The notes beneath the pieces were generated by a model that saw only the letters and a list, made by a program, of their open reading frames with translations, was not told the origin of the DNA and made no database searches. Positions 34,820 through 43,796 of a stretch of DNA of 64,000 bases are shown piece by piece. The stretch is from the NCBI RefSeq assembly GCF_000971475.1, contig NZ_DF967544.1, forward strand, positions 24,478 to 88,477, in the 5' to 3' direction. The position numbers and the translations under genes are program-made. The stretch's first letter is position 1; each line of letters begins with the position of its first letter. This DNA is from Sulfuricella sp. T08 (lineage in GTDB: Bacteria; Pseudomonadota; Gammaproteobacteria; Burkholderiales; Sulfuricellaceae).

Positions 34820-36247
34820 ATGACCAATCTTACCCCGTCCCCCTCCCCGTCCTCAGCAAGTGCTGCCAGTCACTCTTTCAACGACTTGCCGCTGCCGCCC
34901 GGCATACTTTCGACATTGCAGCAACTCGAATACCTGACGATGACACCCATACAGGCGGCCAGCCTGCCGATTGCGCTCGCCGGGCACGACCTGATCGCGC
35001 AAGCGAAGACCGGTAGCGGCAAGACCGCCGCCTTCGCGCTGGCCCTGCTCACCCGGCTGAACCCGCGCCGCTTTGCAGTGCAAGCCATGGTACTGTGCCC
35101 GACGCGTGAGCTGGCCGATCAGGTCACGCAGGAGATCCGCCGCCTGGCGCGATTCGCAGACAACATCAAGGTCGTTGCCCTGTGCGGCGGCACGCCCATG
35201 CGTCCGCAGATAAACAGTCTGGAGCACGGTGCGCACATCGTCGTCGGCACGCCAGGCCGCATCATCGATCACCTCGGGCGCGGCAGCCTGAATCTGGATG
35301 CGCTCAACACCCTGGTGCTCGACGAAGCCGATCGCATGCTGGACATGGGTTTTTACGACGACATCGCATACGTGGCGACAAGATGCCCGGCAGAGCGCCA
35401 GACCTTGCTGTTCTCCGCGACCTATCCCGATGGCATCGCACGACTGGCGCGCCAGTTCCTGCGCAAACCTCAGGAAGTGAAGCTGCTGGAACAGCATGAT
35501 GACAGCAAGATACGTCAGCGCTTCTACGAGGTGAAACCCGAGGAGCGTTTGCAGGCCGTCGGCCTCTTGCTCAAGCACTACCGCCCGGTCAGCACGCTGG
35601 CCTTCTGCAACACCAGGCAGCAATGCCGCGACTTGCTGGAGGTGCTGCATGCGCAGGGCATACATGCGCTGGCCTTGCATGGTGATCTGGAACAACGCGA
35701 ACGCGATCAGGTGCTGATCCAGTTCGCCAATCGCAGCTGCTCGGTGCTGGTGGCCACCGATCTGGCGGCGCGCGGCCTGGATATCGCGCAACTCGAAGCG
35801 GTCATCAATGTCGATGTCACGCCCGACCCGGAAATCCACATCCATCGCATCGGCCGCACCGGCCGCGCCGATCAGGACGGTTGGGCGCTGAGCCTGTGCA
35901 GCCCTGCCGATCAGCGCCGTGTCGCCGCCATCGCACAGATAATGGGCAGCGAACCGGAGTGGCATGAGCTTGGCGAACTGCAAAACGGAAATGACTCGCC
36001 GCTGGTGCCGCCGATGGTGACGCTGCAGATTCTCGGCGGGCGCAAGGAGAAGATCCGCCCCGGCGACGTGCTGGGCGCACTCACCGGCGAAGCGGGATTC
36101 ACGCGCGAGCAAGTCGGCAAGATCACGGTGACCGATCTATCCACCTATGTTGCCGTCGCCCGCAACATCGCCAGTGTGGCCGTGCGCAAATTGTCGGCAG
36201 GCAAGGTAAAAGGAAAGACGGTGAAGGTGCGCGCGCTGGAGGATTGA
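34820..36247 (+). CDS. dbpA: ATP-dependent RNA helicase DbpA
   Basis: DbpA is a DEAD-box helicase that binds 23S rRNA hairpin 92 and helps 50S subunit assembly. The 475-residue protein has Q motif TPIQAASLP, motif I AKTGSGKT, motif II DEAD (VLDEADRML), motif III SAT and motif VI HRIGRTGRA. The C-terminal DbpA RNA-binding domain (about 400-475: VTLQILGGRKEKIRPGDVLG) distinguishes it from other DEAD-box proteins. The ATG at 34820 is preferred over an in-frame TTG six bases upstream. Confidence 0.95.
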   Translation: MTNLTPSPSPSSASAASHSFNDLPLPPGILSTLQQLEYLTMTPIQAASLPIALAGHDLIAQAKTGSGKTAAFALALLTRLNPRRFAVQAMVLCPTRELADQVTQEIRRLARFADNIKVVALCGGTPMRPQINSLEHGAHIVVGTPGRIIDHLGRGSLNLDALNTLVLDEADRMLDMGFYDDIAYVATRCPAERQTLLFSATYPDGIARLARQFLRKPQEVKLLEQHDDSKIRQRFYEVKPEERLQAVGLLLKHYRPVSTLAFCNTRQQCRDLLEVLHAQGIHALALHGDLEQRERDQVLIQFANRSCSVLVATDLAARGLDIAQLEAVINVDVTPDPEIHIHRIGRTGRADQDGWALSLCSPADQRRVAAIAQIMGSEPEWHELGELQNGNDSPLVPPMVTLQILGGRKEKIRPGDVLGALTGEAGFTREQVGKITVTDLSTYVAVARNIASVAVRKLSAGKVKGKTVKVRALED

Positions 36248-36283
36248 TCCACCCCCGGATTTACGCGGTACCGTAACGAGAAT

Positions 36284-36451
36284 TCAGGCACAGGGTGATG
36301 CCGAACAGGCAGGCCTGATGGAGTGCTCGAATTCGATGCGCTTCCCTTTGATTTGATATAGCAGGCGGCTCTCCTGCGCATGAATTTCTGCCCGCAATTC
36401 GTTTTCGAGTTCGGCTATCTGGTTGCTGATGCGGCGAATTTTTTCATTCAT
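36284..36451 (-). CDS. Small coiled-coil hypothetical protein
   Basis: This 55-residue frame starts at the ATG at 36451 with a GGGGAAA site upstream. The protein (MNEKIRRISNQIAELENELRA...) is a heptad-patterned helix for its first 35 residues, ending in CSASPCA. A TTG start at 36487 would add 12 residues. I recognise no family. It is convergent with dbpA. The 257 bp between it and the next gene contain only a TATACT -10-like box near 36665. Confidence 0.5.
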   Translation of the reverse strand: MNEKIRRISNQIAELENELRAEIHAQESRLLYQIKGKRIEFEHSIRPACSASPCA

Positions 36452-36708
36452 GAGTTCATCATTTTCCCCGAGTGTTGGAGTCGCCAAATACGGTAGCTAA
36501 AGGATCAATGCCGCAAGTTGGAACTTTAGCCGAAACATTAGACCTTGGCTGATTAAATTCCGACCGCCAGCCTGTATGGCCGCTTCTGGCAATCAGAGAT
36601 TCGGCATCTGGCCGAAGCGGATCGTTGCCGGCAGCCGGTTTCAAGCCCAGGCAGCAGCATAACCTATACTGAAAACAGTTAATTATTCTTTGGGCGAGGC
36701 CTGCTTTC

Positions 36709-37443
36709 ATGCATCCGATCACGCTACGCTTGCCGGTCAAGATGCTGCCGCAGCCGGACGAGACTACCTGCGGCCCCACTTGCCTGCATGCCGTATACCG
36801 CTACTGGGGCGAGGACGCGCAGCTTGCGGAGGTGATCGCCCGCACCCGCAAGATGGAGCTCGGCGGTACCTTCGCAATATTTCTGGCTTGCGATGCGCTG
36901 CGCCAGGGCTATCAGGCCACCATTTACACCTACAACCTGACGGTGTTCGACCCCACTTGGTTCGTGCCGGGGGTGGCCATCGCCGAGCGCCTGCAGCGGC
37001 AGCGGGAGGTAAAGCAGGATGCCAGGCTGCAGCATGTCACCGAGGGCTACCTGGAGTTTCTCAGCCTGGGCGGGCGGTTGCGCCTGACCGACCTTTCCCG
37101 CCCCCTGATACGCGGCCTGCTGCGCCGCAATCTGCCCATCATCACGGGCTTGAGCTCGACCTATCTGTATCGCGCTGCCAGGGAATACGGGCCGGACGAC
37201 GAGCCGGACGACGTGCGCGGCCTGCCAGCCGGGCACTTCGTCGTGATTGCGGGCTATGACCGGGCAAAGCGCACCGTATTGGTGGTCGATCCCTATGCGC
37301 GCCATCCCTACGGCCCGTCGCACGAGTACTGGATTAACATCGACCGTGTGCTCGGCGCCGTGCTGCTGGGCATCGTGACCCACGATGCGAACCTGCTGGT
37401 GATTCATCCGCCCAGTTCGCGACAGCGCGGGGGTGCACCGTGA
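36709..37443 (+). CDS. C39-like papain-fold cysteine peptidase
   Basis: This 244-residue protein has the peptidase C39 layout: catalytic Cys21 in DETTCGPTCLHAVYRYWG, His176 in LPAGHFVVIAGYD and Asp194 in LVVDPYARHP. There is no signal peptide, so it acts in the cytoplasm. C39-type domains cleave leader peptides after double-glycine or act as amidases/transglutaminases. It overlaps the next gene by GTGA, is first of four coupled genes, and therefore probably trims or releases the product of the downstream ligases. Confidence 0.82.
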   Translation: MHPITLRLPVKMLPQPDETTCGPTCLHAVYRYWGEDAQLAEVIARTRKMELGGTFAIFLACDALRQGYQATIYTYNLTVFDPTWFVPGVAIAERLQRQREVKQDARLQHVTEGYLEFLSLGGRLRLTDLSRPLIRGLLRRNLPIITGLSSTYLYRAAREYGPDDEPDDVRGLPAGHFVVIAGYDRAKRTVLVVDPYARHPYGPSHEYWINIDRVLGAVLLGIVTHDANLLVIHPPSSRQRGGAP

Positions 37444-38912
37444 GCATCCTGATCGTGGTCAACAACCCGCGCGACTGGCCGCTCGACGTTCCCGGCGTGA
37501 CCGTGGTGCCGGCGCGGGCCTACCTGACTGATCCGGCCTATGGCGGCGACCGCTACGCCCGGGTGTTTAACCTGTGCAAATCCTACCGCTACCAGAGCCT
37601 CGGCTATTACGTCTCGCTGCTCGCCGAGGCGCGCGGCCACAAGCCGCTGCCGCGCGCCAACACCATCGAGGACCTGCAATCCCGGAACATGGTGCGGCTG
37701 CTCACCGAAGGTCTGGACGAACTGATACAGAAATCGCTGGCGCCGATCAAGTCGGACGCCTTCGAACTCAGCATCTATTTCGGCCGCAACGTGGCGAGCC
37801 GCCACGACACGCTGAGCCGGCAACTGTTCAACCTGCTGCAGGCCCCTCTGCTGCGCGCCGAGTTCGAGCGTAGAGGCCGTCATTGGCGCATCCGCTGCGT
37901 GCGACCGATTGCCGCCAGCGACATCCCGCCCCAGCACCAGGAATTCGCGATCCAGGCCACTACGGAATACTTCATGGGCCGCAGGCGGCGGCCGCGCAAG
38001 CGTATTGCGCCGCGATACGACCTTGCCATCCTGCACGACCCAGACAATCCCGAGCCGGCGTCCAATGTCCGGGCGCTGCAGAAGTTCGAGAAGGCGGCGC
38101 AGGCCTTGGGCATGCACGTGGAGTTCATCACCAAGGCGGACTTTGGCAGACTGACCGAGTTCGACGCCCTGTTCATCCGCGACACCACCTTCGTCAATCA
38201 CTACACCTACCGCTTCTCGCGGCGGGCTGCCGCCGAGGGGTTGGTGGTGATCGACGATCCGGACTCAATCCTGAAGTGCAACAACAAGGTCTATCTCGCC
38301 GAGATTCTGGCCCGGCACCGTATCCCGGCACCCAAAACCCTGCTGGTGCACCGCGACAACGTGGACCGGATCATCCCCACCCTTGCGCTGCCCTGCGTGC
38401 TCAAGCAGCCGGACAGCTCGTTCTCCCTCGGGGTGGTGAAGGTGGAGTCGGCGGAAGAGCTGCATGCAAAAGTGAACGCCCTGCTGGATAAATCGGAGCT
38501 GATCGTTGCCCAGGAGTACTTGCCCACCGAGTTCGACTGGCGTGTCGGCATCCTCGACCGGCGGCCGCTATTCGTGGCAAAGTACTTCATGGCTCCCGGT
38601 CACTGGCAGATCATCAAGCATGGCGACCGGAAGCAGGATTTTGTCGAGGGGGCAACGGTGGCGCTGTCCATCGGCGAAGCGCCGGATCGGGTGGTGAAGT
38701 TGGGGCTCAAGGCGGCCAACCTGATCGGCGACGGATTCTATGGCGTGGACATCAAGCAGATCGGCGGCCGTTGCTGTGTTATCGAAATCAACGACAATCC
38801 CAACGTGGATGCCGGCAACGAAGATGGCGTGCTCAAGGACGCGCTCTACCGCGAAGTGATGGGCGTGTTCCTGAAGCGCATCGAAGCGCGCAAGCGGGGC
38901 GCTTCACGATGA
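37440..38912 (+). CDS. RimK-type ATP-grasp ligase with N-terminal RLAN domain
   Basis: This 490-residue protein has an N-terminal RLAN-type domain (about 1-180; MSILIVVNNPRDWPLDVPGV and YYVSLLAEARGHKPLPR) and a C-terminal RimK-like ATP-grasp domain (about 280-490). Visible ligase features are VLKQPDSSFSLGV (ATP-binding lysine loop) and the metal-binding EINDNPNVDAG at 449-459. Such enzymes join an amino acid to a carboxylate through an acyl phosphate. The start is GTG, overlapping the peptidase stop. The 3' end overlaps the GCS2 gene as ATGA. The substrate is not predictable from sequence. Confidence 0.87.
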   Translation: MSILIVVNNPRDWPLDVPGVTVVPARAYLTDPAYGGDRYARVFNLCKSYRYQSLGYYVSLLAEARGHKPLPRANTIEDLQSRNMVRLLTEGLDELIQKSLAPIKSDAFELSIYFGRNVASRHDTLSRQLFNLLQAPLLRAEFERRGRHWRIRCVRPIAASDIPPQHQEFAIQATTEYFMGRRRRPRKRIAPRYDLAILHDPDNPEPASNVRALQKFEKAAQALGMHVEFITKADFGRLTEFDALFIRDTTFVNHYTYRFSRRAAAEGLVVIDDPDSILKCNNKVYLAEILARHRIPAPKTLLVHRDNVDRIIPTLALPCVLKQPDSSFSLGVVKVESAEELHAKVNALLDKSELIVAQEYLPTEFDWRVGILDRRPLFVAKYFMAPGHWQIIKHGDRKQDFVEGATVALSIGEAPDRVVKLGLKAANLIGDGFYGVDIKQIGGRCCVIEINDNPNVDAGNEDGVLKDALYREVMGVFLKRIEARKRGASR

Positions 38913-40144
38913 GCATCCCACCATTGCTTCATGCCTTCACCGGCTACGGTATCGAGCTCGAGTACATGATCGTGGATCGGGAGACGCTGTCGGTCATGCC
39001 TGTCGCCGACGAACTGCTGCGCCGGGCAGCCGGAGCCCGCGTGGCGGAAGTGAAGCGGGGGAGGTTCTGCTGGTCCAACGAGCTGGTGCTGCATCTCGTC
39101 GAACTCAAGAACGCGATCCCCGACCCTGCTCTCGAATCCCTTCCCGCCGCTTTTCAGGCCGAGGTTCGATACATCAACCGGCTGCTCGAACCCCTTGGCG
39201 CGCGGCTTATGCCTGTCGCCACGCATCCGTGGATGGATCCCCGCACCGAAACGCGGTTGTGGCCCCATGATAATGCGCTCATCTACCAGACCTACGACCG
39301 CATCTTCGGTTGCAAGGCGCACGGCTGGGCCAACCTGCAGAGCATGCATCTCAACCTGCCCTTTGCCGATGACGCCGAGTTCGCCCGCCTGCATGCCGCC
39401 ATCCGGCTGGTACTACCGATCATCCCGGCCTTGGCAGCGAGTTCGCCCATCGCCGGAGGCAGGCCGACTGGCTTCATGGATTTTCGCATGGAGACCTACC
39501 GCACAAATCAGGCAAAAATCTGGTCGACCATTGCGCGGGTGATCCCGGATATGGTCACCAGCCGGGCAGAGTACCAGGCAACCATCCTGGCGCCCATGTA
39601 CCGGGACATTGCGCCCTTCGACCCTGAGGGCATTCTGCAGCACGAATGGCTCAACGTCCGCGGCGCAATTCCGCGCTTCGACCGCAATGCCATCGAGATC
39701 CGCGTGATCGACCTGCAGGAATGCCCGCAGGCCGACCTCGCCATCGCCGCCGCCGTCACTGCCGTTGTTCGGGCGATCTACGATGACAAATGGTCGTCGT
39801 TCTCCATGCAGCAGGCAATCGGCACGGACGCCCTGGTGGAGATCCTGCACGCCTGCATCCGCGACGCCGAGCAGGCGGTGATCGGCGATGCCGGGTATTT
39901 ACGATTATTGGGCTTCCCCGGGCGACAATGCCAGGCCGGCGAACTCTGGCGCCACCTCATCGCAGCGGCGTCGCCGGACGGTTCCGCGCACTGGATCGAG
40001 CCGCTACGCATGGTGCTGGAACGCGGACCGCTCGCCCGCCGTATCCTGCGGGCAGTGGGCTCGGATTGCTCGAAGACGCGCCTGGATGCGGTTTACCGGG
40101 AGCTGTGCGACTGCCTGGAAGCGGGGCGGATGTTCGTGTGCTGA
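38909..40144 (+). CDS. Glutamate-cysteine ligase family 2 (GCS2) protein
   Basis: This 411-residue carboxylate-amine ligase of the GCS2/YbdK fold opens with the nucleotide/metal motif GYGIELEYMIVD (12-23). NELVLHLVELKNAIPDP and the basic IEIRVIDLQECPQADLAI segment are typical of the family. GCS2 enzymes form gamma-glutamyl-type amides with weak or variable amine specificity. Classical gshA is a different family, so this one probably serves the local cluster rather than glutathione. It starts within the ATP-grasp stop codon (ATGA). Confidence 0.88.
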   Translation: MSIPPLLHAFTGYGIELEYMIVDRETLSVMPVADELLRRAAGARVAEVKRGRFCWSNELVLHLVELKNAIPDPALESLPAAFQAEVRYINRLLEPLGARLMPVATHPWMDPRTETRLWPHDNALIYQTYDRIFGCKAHGWANLQSMHLNLPFADDAEFARLHAAIRLVLPIIPALAASSPIAGGRPTGFMDFRMETYRTNQAKIWSTIARVIPDMVTSRAEYQATILAPMYRDIAPFDPEGILQHEWLNVRGAIPRFDRNAIEIRVIDLQECPQADLAIAAAVTAVVRAIYDDKWSSFSMQQAIGTDALVEILHACIRDAEQAVIGDAGYLRLLGFPGRQCQAGELWRHLIAAASPDGSAHWIEPLRMVLERGPLARRILRAVGSDCSKTRLDAVYRELCDCLEAGRMFVC

Positions 40145-40150
40145 TATGCC

Positions 40151-40885
40151 ATGGCTAAAAAAACAGACCACTTTTTGATTACCTGCGAGCATGGCGGCAA
40201 CCGCATTCCGCACCGCTACCGCCATCTGTTTGCGGGTTTCGAGGCGTTGCTGCAAACTCACCGCGGCTACGACGCCGGTGCGCTTGCCTTGGCCAGAGAG
40301 CTGGCCAGGGCATTGGCCGCGTCCCTGTTCGTCTCCACCACCAGCCGTCTGCTTGTCGACCTCAACCGTTCCATCGGCCATCCGAGACTGTATTCCGAGG
40401 CCACGCGGGGTGCCCCCGCCACGGTTCGCAGCGAGATGCTGGAAGGGTATTACCGGCCTCACCGGAACAAGGTCGAGGCGGACATCGGCGCAGCGGTTGC
40501 ACACGGCAGCCGGGTGATCCACGTCGCCTCCCACAGCTTCACTCCGGAACTCGACGGCGCGGTGCGCAATGCCGATATCGGCCTGCTCTACGACCCGGCG
40601 CGACCCGGAGAGCTTGATCTGTGCCGTCGCTGGCAGGCGCAACTCAAGGTGCTGGCGCCGCATCTTAAAGTACGCCGCAATTACCCCTACACTGGCAAGT
40701 CCGACGGCTTCACTGCCTACCTGCGCCGCCGTTTTCCGGCCGAGGCATACATCGGCATCGAGCTGGAAATCAACCAGAAGCACGTTTCTAACGGGAGCCG
40801 CAACTGGCGTGACGTGCGGGGCTGGGTGACAGAGGCTTTGCGCCAGGCGCTCAGATTTTCAGGCGCTCGACGATCTTGCCGTTGA
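40151..40885 (+). CDS. N-formylglutamate amidohydrolase-family hydrolase
   Basis: This 244-residue zinc amidohydrolase has the family motifs ITCEHGGNRIP (10-20), HRGYDAGALALA, LLVDLNRSIGHP (67-78) and IHVASHSFTP. No histidine-degradation genes are nearby. A role removing an N-acyl or amide group from the product of the two upstream ligases is more likely than formylglutamate hydrolysis. It starts 6 bp after the GCS2 gene. Its 3' end overlaps the convergent ferredoxin gene by 35 bp. Confidence 0.85.
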   Translation: MAKKTDHFLITCEHGGNRIPHRYRHLFAGFEALLQTHRGYDAGALALARELARALAASLFVSTTSRLLVDLNRSIGHPRLYSEATRGAPATVRSEMLEGYYRPHRNKVEADIGAAVAHGSRVIHVASHSFTPELDGAVRNADIGLLYDPARPGELDLCRRWQAQLKVLAPHLKVRRNYPYTGKSDGFTAYLRRRFPAEAYIGIELEINQKHVSNGSRNWRDVRGWVTEALRQALRFSGARRSCR

Positions 40886-41159
40886 CCAGATGCTGGTCGA
40901 CGATCTCGTCGATGTCTTCCTGGTCCACATAGGTGTACCAGACCGCTTCAGGATAGACCACCAGCACCGGGCCTTCGTCGCAGCGGTCGAGACAGCCGGC
41001 GCTGTTGATGCGGATCTTGCCCTCGCCGTTGAGGTCGAGCTTCTTGATCCGGCTCTTGGCGTAATCGCGCATTTCCTGCGCGCCATGCTGGCTGCAGCAC
41101 TGCCCACCGTCCTCACGCACGTTGGTACAGAAGAAAACATGTTTTTCGTAGTAGCTCAT
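40851..41159 (-). CDS. Thioredoxin-like [2Fe-2S] ferredoxin
   Basis: This 102-residue protein has the Shethna/thioredoxin-fold ferredoxin pattern HVFFCTNVREDGGQCCSQHG, then NSAGCLDRCDEGPVLVVYPE. Four cysteines (about 11, 21 or 22, 56 and 60) ligate the cluster. Similar proteins are often encoded near nitrogen-fixation or NADH-linked redox genes. No such partner is adjacent here. It converges with the N-formylglutamate amidohydrolase gene and overlaps it. Confidence 0.9.
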   Translation of the reverse strand: MSYYEKHVFFCTNVREDGGQCCSQHGAQEMRDYAKSRIKKLDLNGEGKIRINSAGCLDRCDEGPVLVVYPEAVWYTYVDQEDIDEIVDQHLVNGKIVERLKI

Positions 41160-41202
41160 AAGTTATCGTTCCTGTAAAAAAACAATCTTAACTGCTAAGT
41201 AT

Positions 41203-41237
41203 GTAGGATGGGTTGAGCGCAGCAATACCCATCCTAC
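41203..41237. repeat. Hairpin repeat between the ferredoxin and MazG-like genes
   Basis: GTAGGATGGGT (41203-41213) and ACCCATCCTAC (41227-41237) are exact inverted arms around TGAGCGCAGCAAT. The sequence belongs to a well-known dispersed intergenic repeat of proteobacteria. It overlaps the last bases of the MazG-like gene. Confidence 0.75.
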
Positions 41238-41578
41238 GGTTTAAATTTGGCAGCGCTGCCGCGGGCAAGTTCAGCCGGGTATTTTTCGGCATTGATCACC
41301 ATCTTGTCATGCGCTGCGGCAACCGGGTCGATGCCCAACTGATCGGCGATGCGCGTCAGGTAGATCAGCACGTCGCCGATTTCCTGGCGCACTTCCTCCA
41401 GCTTGGAAGCGTCGAGCGTTTGGCTTTGCTCGGCGGTGAGCCACTGGAAGTGCTCCACCAGTTCCGCCGCTTCCACGATCATCGCCATTGCCAGATTTTT
41501 CGGCGAGTGAAACTGCTCCCAGTCGCGTTCCCGGGCGAAGTTGCGAAGCTTGTTTTTAAGCTCGGCCAGGCTGTCCAT
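41234..41578 (-). CDS. MazG-like nucleotide pyrophosphohydrolase
   Basis: This 114-residue all-helical NTP-PPase of the MazG/dCTPase (RS21-C6) type hydrolyses (d)NTPs to monophosphates, probably as a house-cleaning enzyme. The metal-binding EAAELVEHFQW and EEVRQEIGDVLIYLTRIAD motifs are intact. It overlaps the VanZ-like gene by 23 bp on the same strand and is translated after it. Confidence 0.9.
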   Translation of the reverse strand: MDSLAELKNKLRNFARERDWEQFHSPKNLAMAMIVEAAELVEHFQWLTAEQSQTLDASKLEEVRQEIGDVLIYLTRIADQLGIDPVAAAHDKMVINAEKYPAELARGSAAKFKP

Positions 41579-42806
41579 GCGATTCTCCTCGTGGGGTGTG
41601 GATGCGCCACCACCAAGGCAGCGACCAGCCGGCCAGTGCCAGCAAAATGTCCGTGATGTCGGCGTGTTGTCCCGGGATGGTCTGCTGCTGCCACTCCAGC
41701 ACGAACATCAGGGCCAGCACCAGCAAGCCGCCGCTAAAAGCCATCCTCCTGCGCCGATTGGGTCGGGTGGCGAAAGCGCCAAGGCATCCCAGGGCAAGGA
41801 ACGGCCAGAACAGCGAAAGGATCTCGCTGAAACCGGAGAGGTTGTGCATCTGGCCATGAAAGGGAATCCAGTTGAACGGCTGGAGGGGCTTGAAGATCAC
41901 GCTGGTCGCCGGTTCCAGTTCGACGAGAGCGAATCCGGCCAGCAAGGCCAGGCCGCCTGCGGAAAACCTGAATGGCTTGGGGGCAGGGCGCAGAACAATC
42001 GCCAGGACCATTCCCATGGCGGCGCCAAGCGCCGTTTCCAGCGCAAGATAGCGGCCCATCACCAGAATTTTCACCAGCAGTATGGCGCTGACAAAGCCGA
42101 TGAATGGCAGTGCCGAGTTCTTTTCGGGGCGGGCGAGTATCGTGCCAAACAAACCCAAGCCGGTAATGGTGCAGGCATAGGCAGCCATCTGCGGCCAGTT
42201 GAAGAGCGAGGGAAAGCCGGGAGTCCACAGCGGCAGCAGCCCTTTGCGCAGGTTGTCGGTATCCAGCGAAAGCAGCAACGGGGTGAGCTGTGAAAGCGCC
42301 CATAAGCAGATGGCGACCAAACCCAGGTCCATGGCGCGTCCGGGCAGGAACCATTCGCGGCGCAGCGCGGCCAGCCTGCGCAGCGGCCCCGGCGGATTGA
42401 CGGTCAACCGTGCAAGAAGCGCTCCACCCAGCCCGCCCAGCCCGTTGAGCAGCAGGTCGAGGCGGGATGCAACCCTGTCCGGCAGCAGGGTCTGAAGGCT
42501 TTCCATGGTAAGGCTTAGCAGCAGGCACAGCGCGGTGGCGGCGATCACTGCAGCGCCCGGACGCAGCCGGTAACGCAACGCACGTGCGACAAGCAGGCCC
42601 ATCGGCAGGTAGATCAGGATGTTGATGATAATGTCAGAGCGGATGATGTAGCGCGGCCAGGGTGCCGTCAGGAAGGCCAGCATGTCCTCGGCCGGGACCG
42701 GGAGCCAGTCGCTAAAAGGGTACAGGCTGCCGTAAACGATCAGCAAGGCATAGGCTGCTGCCAGAATGGGACTGGCGCTGGGGGCTTTGTATTTCTGTGC
42801 TAGCAT
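41556..42806 (-). CDS. VanZ-like family membrane protein
   Basis: This 416-residue polytopic membrane protein has about ten TM segments. The N-terminal VanZ-like part has YGSLYPFSDW, DIIINILIYLPMGLL and LTMESLQTLLPDRVASRLDLLLNGLG split across three motifs. The second half is a further membrane domain ending near a repeat of the VanZ pattern (VLEWQQQTIPGQHADITDIL). VanZ in enterococci lowers teicoplanin sensitivity, but chromosomal homologues have unknown roles. Confidence 0.82.
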   Translation of the reverse strand: MLAQKYKAPSASPILAAAYALLIVYGSLYPFSDWLPVPAEDMLAFLTAPWPRYIIRSDIIINILIYLPMGLLVARALRYRLRPGAAVIAATALCLLLSLTMESLQTLLPDRVASRLDLLLNGLGGLGGALLARLTVNPPGPLRRLAALRREWFLPGRAMDLGLVAICLWALSQLTPLLLSLDTDNLRKGLLPLWTPGFPSLFNWPQMAAYACTITGLGLFGTILARPEKNSALPFIGFVSAILLVKILVMGRYLALETALGAAMGMVLAIVLRPAPKPFRFSAGGLALLAGFALVELEPATSVIFKPLQPFNWIPFHGQMHNLSGFSEILSLFWPFLALGCLGAFATRPNRRRRMAFSGGLLVLALMFVLEWQQQTIPGQHADITDILLALAGWSLPWWWRIHTPRGESHGQPGRA

Positions 42807-42836
42807 AGTCGCCGACCTGATTGAGATCTAAAAAAT

Positions 42837-43796
42837 ATGACTCATTACGACGTATTCAATGGCGACGCCGACGGCATTTGCGCCCTGCACCAGTTGCGAC
42901 TGGCTTATCCCAGGGACAGCCAGCTCATTACCGGGGTGAAGAGGGATATTACCTTACTTGAGCGGGTCGTGGCGAAGCCGGGTGACAAGATCACCGTGCT
43001 GGATGTCTCCCTGGACAAGAACCGGGAGGCGCTGCTGGCCTTGCTGGAGCTAGGCGCCCGTGTGGTTTATTTCGACCATCATTTTCCCGGCGATATTCCC
43101 GCCCATCGGGACTTCGATGCCCATATCGACCGTGCTCCCGGCATCTGCACCAGCCTGCTGGTCGACCGTTTCCTGCACGGCCGGTATCGCATCTGGGCAG
43201 TGGTCGGCGCATTCGGCGACAACCTCCACGAAGCCGCGCGACGCGCTGCCGAGCCCCTGCATTTAAGCGCCGACCAGCTCGACGCATTGCAGAGCCTGGG
43301 CGAATGCCTCAATTACAACGGCTACGGGGAAACCCTGGCCGATCTCCATTTCCCACCCGATGAGTTGTATCGCTTGCTGCATTGCCACACCGATCCTTTC
43401 TCCTTCATCGCCGAGGCGCCCGCGTTTCAACAACTGCGACAAGGCTATGCTGAAGATATGGCTAAAGCCGGGGAGCTCCAGCCGGAAATGGCGACGGAAG
43501 CCTGCGCGCTATACATCCTGCCCGACGCACCCTGGAGTCGCCGCGTCAGCGGTTCGTTCAGCAATCGTCTCGCGCAGTCTTGGCCAAACCGCGCCCATGC
43601 GATTTTGACCCGGCGTTCAAACGGTTACACCGTCAGCGTGCGCGCCCCGCTTTCCGCGCCGACTGGAGCGGACGAGCTGTGCCGGCGTTTCGACACTGGA
43701 GGTGGTCGCAAGGCAGCGGCTGGGATTAACTGTTTGCCTGAGTCTAAGGTGGTGGAGTTTGTGGAGGAATTTCGGGCGGCATGGGGTTCGGTTTAG
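42837..43796 (+). CDS. DHH-family phosphoesterase
   Basis: This 319-residue protein has the DHH superfamily motifs: DVFNGDADGICALHQLR (motif I), VLDVSLDKN (motif II) and FDHHFPGD (motif III). A C-terminal DHHA1-like end has the FDTGGGRKAAAGIN loop. Family members cleave phosphodiesters such as short oligonucleotides, c-di-AMP or inorganic polyphosphate. This single-domain form lacks PAS or GGDEF domains, and its substrate is unclear. It is divergent from the VanZ-like gene with a 30-bp gap. Confidence 0.83.
   Translation: MTHYDVFNGDADGICALHQLRLAYPRDSQLITGVKRDITLLERVVAKPGDKITVLDVSLDKNREALLALLELGARVVYFDHHFPGDIPAHRDFDAHIDRAPGICTSLLVDRFLHGRYRIWAVVGAFGDNLHEAARRAAEPLHLSADQLDALQSLGECLNYNGYGETLADLHFPPDELYRLLHCHTDPFSFIAEAPAFQQLRQGYAEDMAKAGELQPEMATEACALYILPDAPWSRRVSGSFSNRLAQSWPNRAHAILTRRSNGYTVSVRAPLSAPTGADELCRRFDTGGGRKAAAGINCLPESKVVEFVEEFRAAWGSV

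Noticed and set aside
41203..41237. Hairpin considered as a terminator of the ferredoxin gene
   Set aside because: There is no T run on either strand and the sequence matches a dispersed intergenic repeat. It also overlaps the end of the MazG-like gene.
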